Shown: piece by piece, positions 15,191 through 17,381 of the stretch
Layout: every line of letters starts with the position of its first letter
Numbering within the stretch: the stretch's first letter is position 1
Source: EX4572-165 sp964581795
GTDB taxonomy: Archaea; Thermoplasmatota; E2; DHVEG-1
DNA length: 17,381 bases
Direction: 5' to 3'
Assembly (NCBI GenBank): GCA_964581795.1
Contig: CAZOPW010000048.1
Span: forward strand, 1-17,381
Notes under the pieces: model-generated
What the model was told of the DNA's origin: nothing
Seen by the model: only the letters and a program-made list of their open reading frames with translations
Database searches by the model: none
Position numbers and translations under genes: made by a program

Positions 15191-16162
15191 ATGGTGAAAA
15201 AAAATCAACAAAAGAACCTTGGAAATCAATCAAATTTAAGGATTCATCCATTCAATTTTTTAAAAAGTTGGCGATCGCTTCCAGCTTATGAACTAATTGG
15301 TTATGTCTTTATGTTTTCAGGTATTCAACTTCTTGCCTATCAACTTCAATTGTTTTCTCCTTCGTTTGTTATTGATTTTTTCTCTTGTATTATTGCATTG
15401 TATACTGGTTTCTTTGCTGCGCTTATTTGGAATGATATCACTGATTCTGATATTGATCGAATCGTTCATCCTACCCGGCCGATTCCTTCTGATCGGATTA
15501 GCCCCACTCGATTTTTTTGTATTGGTGTGATCTTAGCAATACTTACTCTCCTGTTCTCTTTTATTGTAAACTTGTATTTTTTTATAGCAGTCATTTTCCT
15601 TGCTATATTTGTCACAATCCATAATAAATACCTGAAACGAAAGATGCATATTCCTGCATATTCCGAAATTTTTACCCCTATACAGTGGGCTATGGTTCCA
15701 GTTCTTTGTTTTTTAAGTATGCGAAATTTTTCGATATTTCCTTTGATTTATCTAGTTCTATTTACGTATTTTTCCATTAGTTCCCATGATATTGTTGAAG
15801 GAATCCATGATTTTAAAGGGGATAAAAAAAGTGGTGTTCAAACATATGCGGTTTCTTTTGGTGTACAAAAAGCAGTTTTTATCTCATTGATTTGGTTTGT
15901 TCTATCTGGTATCTTTGCTGTTTTCCTTTTCATATATTCTTTTGTTAGTATTCTATTTCTTGTGTTATTTTTTATTCTTTTTGTATATACTGCATATTCG
16001 TATGTTACATTCATCAAAAAAATAAGATTTGATAGTGTTTTAGGTGAAAAGCAGAGTATGATCCTTGGGAGAAAGGGGTATAATTATTTTCTATTTACTT
16101 ACATAATCATTTTTTTTGACGTTGTTATAAAGTATTATTTGTCAGGTTTTTTCCTTATATGA
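15191..16162 (+). CDS. UbiA-family prenyltransferase, third and distinct copy
   Basis: A 323-residue membrane protein with both UbiA motifs: N81-D82-x2-D85-x3-D89 followed by PTRPIPS, and D207-x3-D211 in HDIVEGIHDFKGDKKSGVQT. The RPIPS ending of motif 1 is of the type seen in chlorophyll synthase and archaeal digeranylgeranylglyceryl-phosphate synthase, unlike the RPLxSG of the tandem pair, so this is a separate subtype and not a recent duplicate. The longer N-terminal hydrophilic stretch (about 25 residues before the first helix) is also different. GGAGGG at 15183-15188 lies only 2 nt before the ATG but 5 nt before the GTG at 15194, so translation may begin at residue 2. The acceptor could be a polar lipid head group or a ring compound. 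It ends 13 nt from a convergent small gene. Confidence 0.9.
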   Translation: MVKKNQQKNLGNQSNLRIHPFNFLKSWRSLPAYELIGYVFMFSGIQLLAYQLQLFSPSFVIDFFSCIIALYTGFFAALIWNDITDSDIDRIVHPTRPIPSDRISPTRFFCIGVILAILTLLFSFIVNLYFFIAVIFLAIFVTIHNKYLKRKMHIPAYSEIFTPIQWAMVPVLCFLSMRNFSIFPLIYLVLFTYFSISSHDIVEGIHDFKGDKKSGVQTYAVSFGVQKAVFISLIWFVLSGIFAVFLFIYSFVSILFLVLFFILFVYTAYSYVTFIKKIRFDSVLGEKQSMILGRKGYNYFLFTYIIIFFDVVIKYYLSGFFLI

Positions 16163-16175
16163 TTTTTTCTGTATT

Positions 16176-16415
16176 CTAGGATGATGTAGTTTTCCTTTGT
16201 ATTGATACAATTTTTAATTCGCCTATTGCAAAACAGGTAAAATCTTTAATTTTTTCAGGTGGATAGACATATACTTTGTACAAACCAAATGCGTAAGCTT
16301 GTTCATATTTTTTCTTTAATTCTTTTGTGTATTTTTTACAGATTTTTTTCCATGTTGGAGTATTGTTTTGTTCCGGTGAACATACTGAAACTTGACTCTC
16401 CTCAATTTCAAACAT
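16176..16415 (-). CDS. Small hypothetical protein (79 residues)
   Basis: Not recognised. It is read toward the third UbiA gene and ends 13 nt from it. A Shine-Dalgarno-like gagatgag sits just before the ATG, and a good TATA box (16455-16464 on the minus strand) lies at a distance that gives a leader of about 20 nt, so it is more likely real than a chance frame. The protein has a Lys-rich, probably helical middle (KKICKKYTKELKKKYEQAY) and a C-terminal stretch of beta character (YKVYVYPP, then FAIGELKIVSI). There is no membrane segment and no paired cysteine motif that would indicate zinc binding. Confidence 0.6.
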   Translation of the reverse strand: MFEIEESQVSVCSPEQNNTPTWKKICKKYTKELKKKYEQAYAFGLYKVYVYPPEKIKDFTCFAIGELKIVSIQRKTTSS

Positions 16416-16454
16416 ATCTCATCTCTCACAACTAAAATTAATATTATACTTTAT

Positions 16455-16464
16455 CTATATAAAT
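16455..16464 (-). promoter_or_regulatory. TATA box of the 79-residue gene
   Basis: On the minus strand this reads ATTTATATAG, preceded by an A-rich aaaaaag that could serve as a BRE. Transcription would begin near 16435, about 20 nt before the ATG at 16415, leaving room for the gagatgag ribosome site. Confidence 0.5.
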
Positions 16465-16664
16465 CTTTTTTATTAATTAAATTTTTATAAGTTAATGATC
16501 AATTTTATGTTTTATCCGAAAAATGAGTGTTTGTATTTTTTTAGGATGAATCAATCTACGGAAAAAAATGTTTATTATTCTTAATTTGAACGAACAATTG
16601 TAAACAACTTTTTAATAGAGGAATATTATTTTTTTGGATTGAAGAAAAACTTCAGGGGAACCAG

Positions 16665-16922
16665 ATGAAAATATTTAATAGAGATAATCTAAGTGATCGT
16701 TCGGATATTACTCAAGTATGGAATATTTCAAGCAAAGACTTGGAAAAAATTAGTGAAACTATGATTTCACTTGAGAACAAATTGGATCAACAATATAAGG
16801 GTCATTATTTTGATTATCAATTAGTTGATGATTTTTTTCAAGGTCTATCTGATGCTGAAAAAGCTATGATTTTCGTTTATGGTCAATTAGTTCATGATCG
16901 TATTTATAAAAAAAACCTTTAA
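16665..16922 (+). CDS. Small hypothetical protein (85 residues)
   Basis: Not recognised. A soluble, acidic, probably all-helical protein: after a polar N-terminus come heptad-like stretches (LEKISETMISLENKLDQQY) and a C-terminal helix (AEKAMIFVYGQLVHDRIYK). It has no cysteines, signal peptide or membrane helix. A caggggaa lies about 7 nt before the ATG and a TATA-like tttttaata about 50 nt upstream (16609-16617). A 5-bp hairpin (TGAAG and CTTCA around AAAAA) stands just before the ribosome site. T-runs directly after the stop would serve as terminator. A regulator or adaptor is conceivable but unsupported. Confidence 0.6.
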   Translation: MKIFNRDNLSDRSDITQVWNISSKDLEKISETMISLENKLDQQYKGHYFDYQLVDDFFQGLSDAEKAMIFVYGQLVHDRIYKKNL

Positions 16923-17040
16923 TTCAAAAAAATATCAACAATTTTTTTAATCCCTTCCGTTATTTTTTTTAAATAAATCAGTTACACACTGGTTTTAAAT
17001 GGTTGTGGTTTTTCTCAATTTTTATTTTGCTTTATAATGT
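16923..17040 (+). terminator. T-rich tracts after the 85-residue gene
   Basis: Two T-runs, at about 16941-16948 and 16962-16970, follow the stop within 50 nt, consistent with archaeal intrinsic termination at poly-T. The rest of the stretch is A/T-rich without a convincing reading frame. A short CAGT/ACTG stem near 16979-16991 is too weak to interpret. Confidence 0.35.
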
Positions 17041-17209
17041 AGGAGGTAGAAGAAGGGAATTTACTTTCTTAGGAGGAAAATTAAAAACGAGATATATAAA
17101 CGTTAAAGGATTTTATAAATTCCCTAAGTTTTTCCCTCCTCCTTTTCAGGGGGCATGGTTCCACAGAATGGAGTAAGGGGGATTCTTCACCTCCCTCTTC
17201 TATTCCTCC
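17041..17209. other. Purine/pyrimidine-biased segment with strong long-range self-complementarity; possible structured RNA or palindromic element
   Basis: The left edge (17042-17057) pairs with the right edge (17193-17209): GGAGG with CCTCC, then TAGAAGA with TCTTCTA, then GGG with CCC, 15 pairs with two small bulges. Inside, AGGGAATTTA (17054-17063) is a perfect 10-bp inverted copy of TAAATTCCCT (17116-17125), stacking on the outer stem and competing with its GGG. GGAGGAAAA (17072-17080) can pair with ttttccctcc (17130-17139). Two GGGGG blocks flank a small hairpin, TCCA/TGGA around CAGAA. The GC content is well above the flanks. A TATA-like gatatataaa (17091-17100) lies inside the segment, so transcription might start in it. 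It does not match tRNA, 5S, SRP or RNase P RNA hallmarks that I could check. Confidence 0.45.
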
Positions 17210-17381
17210 AATTATATAACTAATATCATGTATTTAAATTTTATTACTATAATATTCAATTACTATCTATTATATGATATTAATAAAACATAAATAATTA
17301 CAATTTGTAAAAATATAAATTTTTATTAAAATTAGAAAAGATCATGATTATTAACTTTGTGTAAACTAGAACTTCTTAACT
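17210..17381. other. AT-rich non-coding tail of the window
   Basis: No reading frame or RNA gene is visible. The only structure is a 13-bp inverted repeat, TTACA-att-TGTAA (17298-17310), of the size of a dimeric regulator site, in very A/T-rich DNA. It may be the promoter region of a gene beyond the window. Confidence 0.3.

Noticed and set aside
17041..17209. RNase P RNA, SRP RNA or tRNA as an identity for the structured segment
   Set aside because: GAGGAAA and CACAGAA resemble pieces of RNase P RNA, but the segment is too short and lacks the other universal regions. No SRP helix 8 loop and no tRNA T-loop are present.
17155..17223. Short frame from the ATG inside the structured segment (22 codons)
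   Set aside because: It is very short, with no family resemblance, and its codons overlap the pairing arms, which explain the sequence better.
1..17381. CRISPR array, insertion sequence, transposase or integrase genes
   Set aside because: No spaced direct repeats of CRISPR type and no transposase or integrase motif were seen in any clear frame.

Overview
This is a low-GC (roughly 30% by eye) stretch that looks archaeal. Genes are preceded by AT-rich TATA-like boxes at archaeal spacing. The clearest is at 8166-8173, centred about 25-28 nt upstream of a start codon, as in a leaderless transcript; others are at 951-960 and 16455-16464. Shine-Dalgarno-led starts also occur. The gene content (three UbiA-fold prenyltransferases, a very large secreted DUF2341-like membrane protein, a BPL-N-type amidotransferase-like protein, and bacterial-looking sugar and amino-acid enzymes) would fit a mesophilic archaeon such as an Asgard-like lineage. 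The lineage is inference; no rRNA or other phylogenetic marker is present.

Layout. Positions 1-4464 are on the minus strand: a truncated radical SAM protein, a bacterial-type class I fructose-bisphosphate aldolase (fbaB), an SDR-type L-threonine 3-dehydrogenase and a CrtC/AttH-like lipocalin-fold protein. From a short divergent promoter region (4465-4548) the direction switches to plus. There follow two tandem UbiA-family prenyltransferases and a CrtI-like FAD desaturase/dehydrogenase. After a 183-nt promoter region comes a second plus-strand group: a GNAT-like acyltransferase, the 1094-residue secreted membrane protein, a PAPS-type sulfotransferase that overlaps it by 14 nt, a BPL-N-like protein with an apparent Cys-His-Glu triad, and a third UbiA-family protein of a different subtype. 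The window ends with two small orphan genes, a purine/pyrimidine-biased segment with strong long-range self-complementarity (17041-17209), and AT-rich DNA.

How it may work together. UbiA + UbiA + CrtI-like, divergent from a CrtC-like gene, has the composition expected of an isoprenoid or carotenoid tailoring pathway: prenyl transfer, desaturation, hydration. It parallels in logic the haloarchaeal C50-carotenoid set (LyeJ, a UbiA-family lycopene elongase; CrtD, a CrtI-family desaturase; CruF, a hydratase), but with a CrtC-fold protein in the hydratase slot. The downstream acyltransferase, sulfotransferase and third UbiA could modify a related membrane lipid or envelope compound. No prenyl-diphosphate synthase or phytoene synthase is present, so a complete pathway cannot be claimed. 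This candidate prenyl-lipid locus is the main lead in the window.
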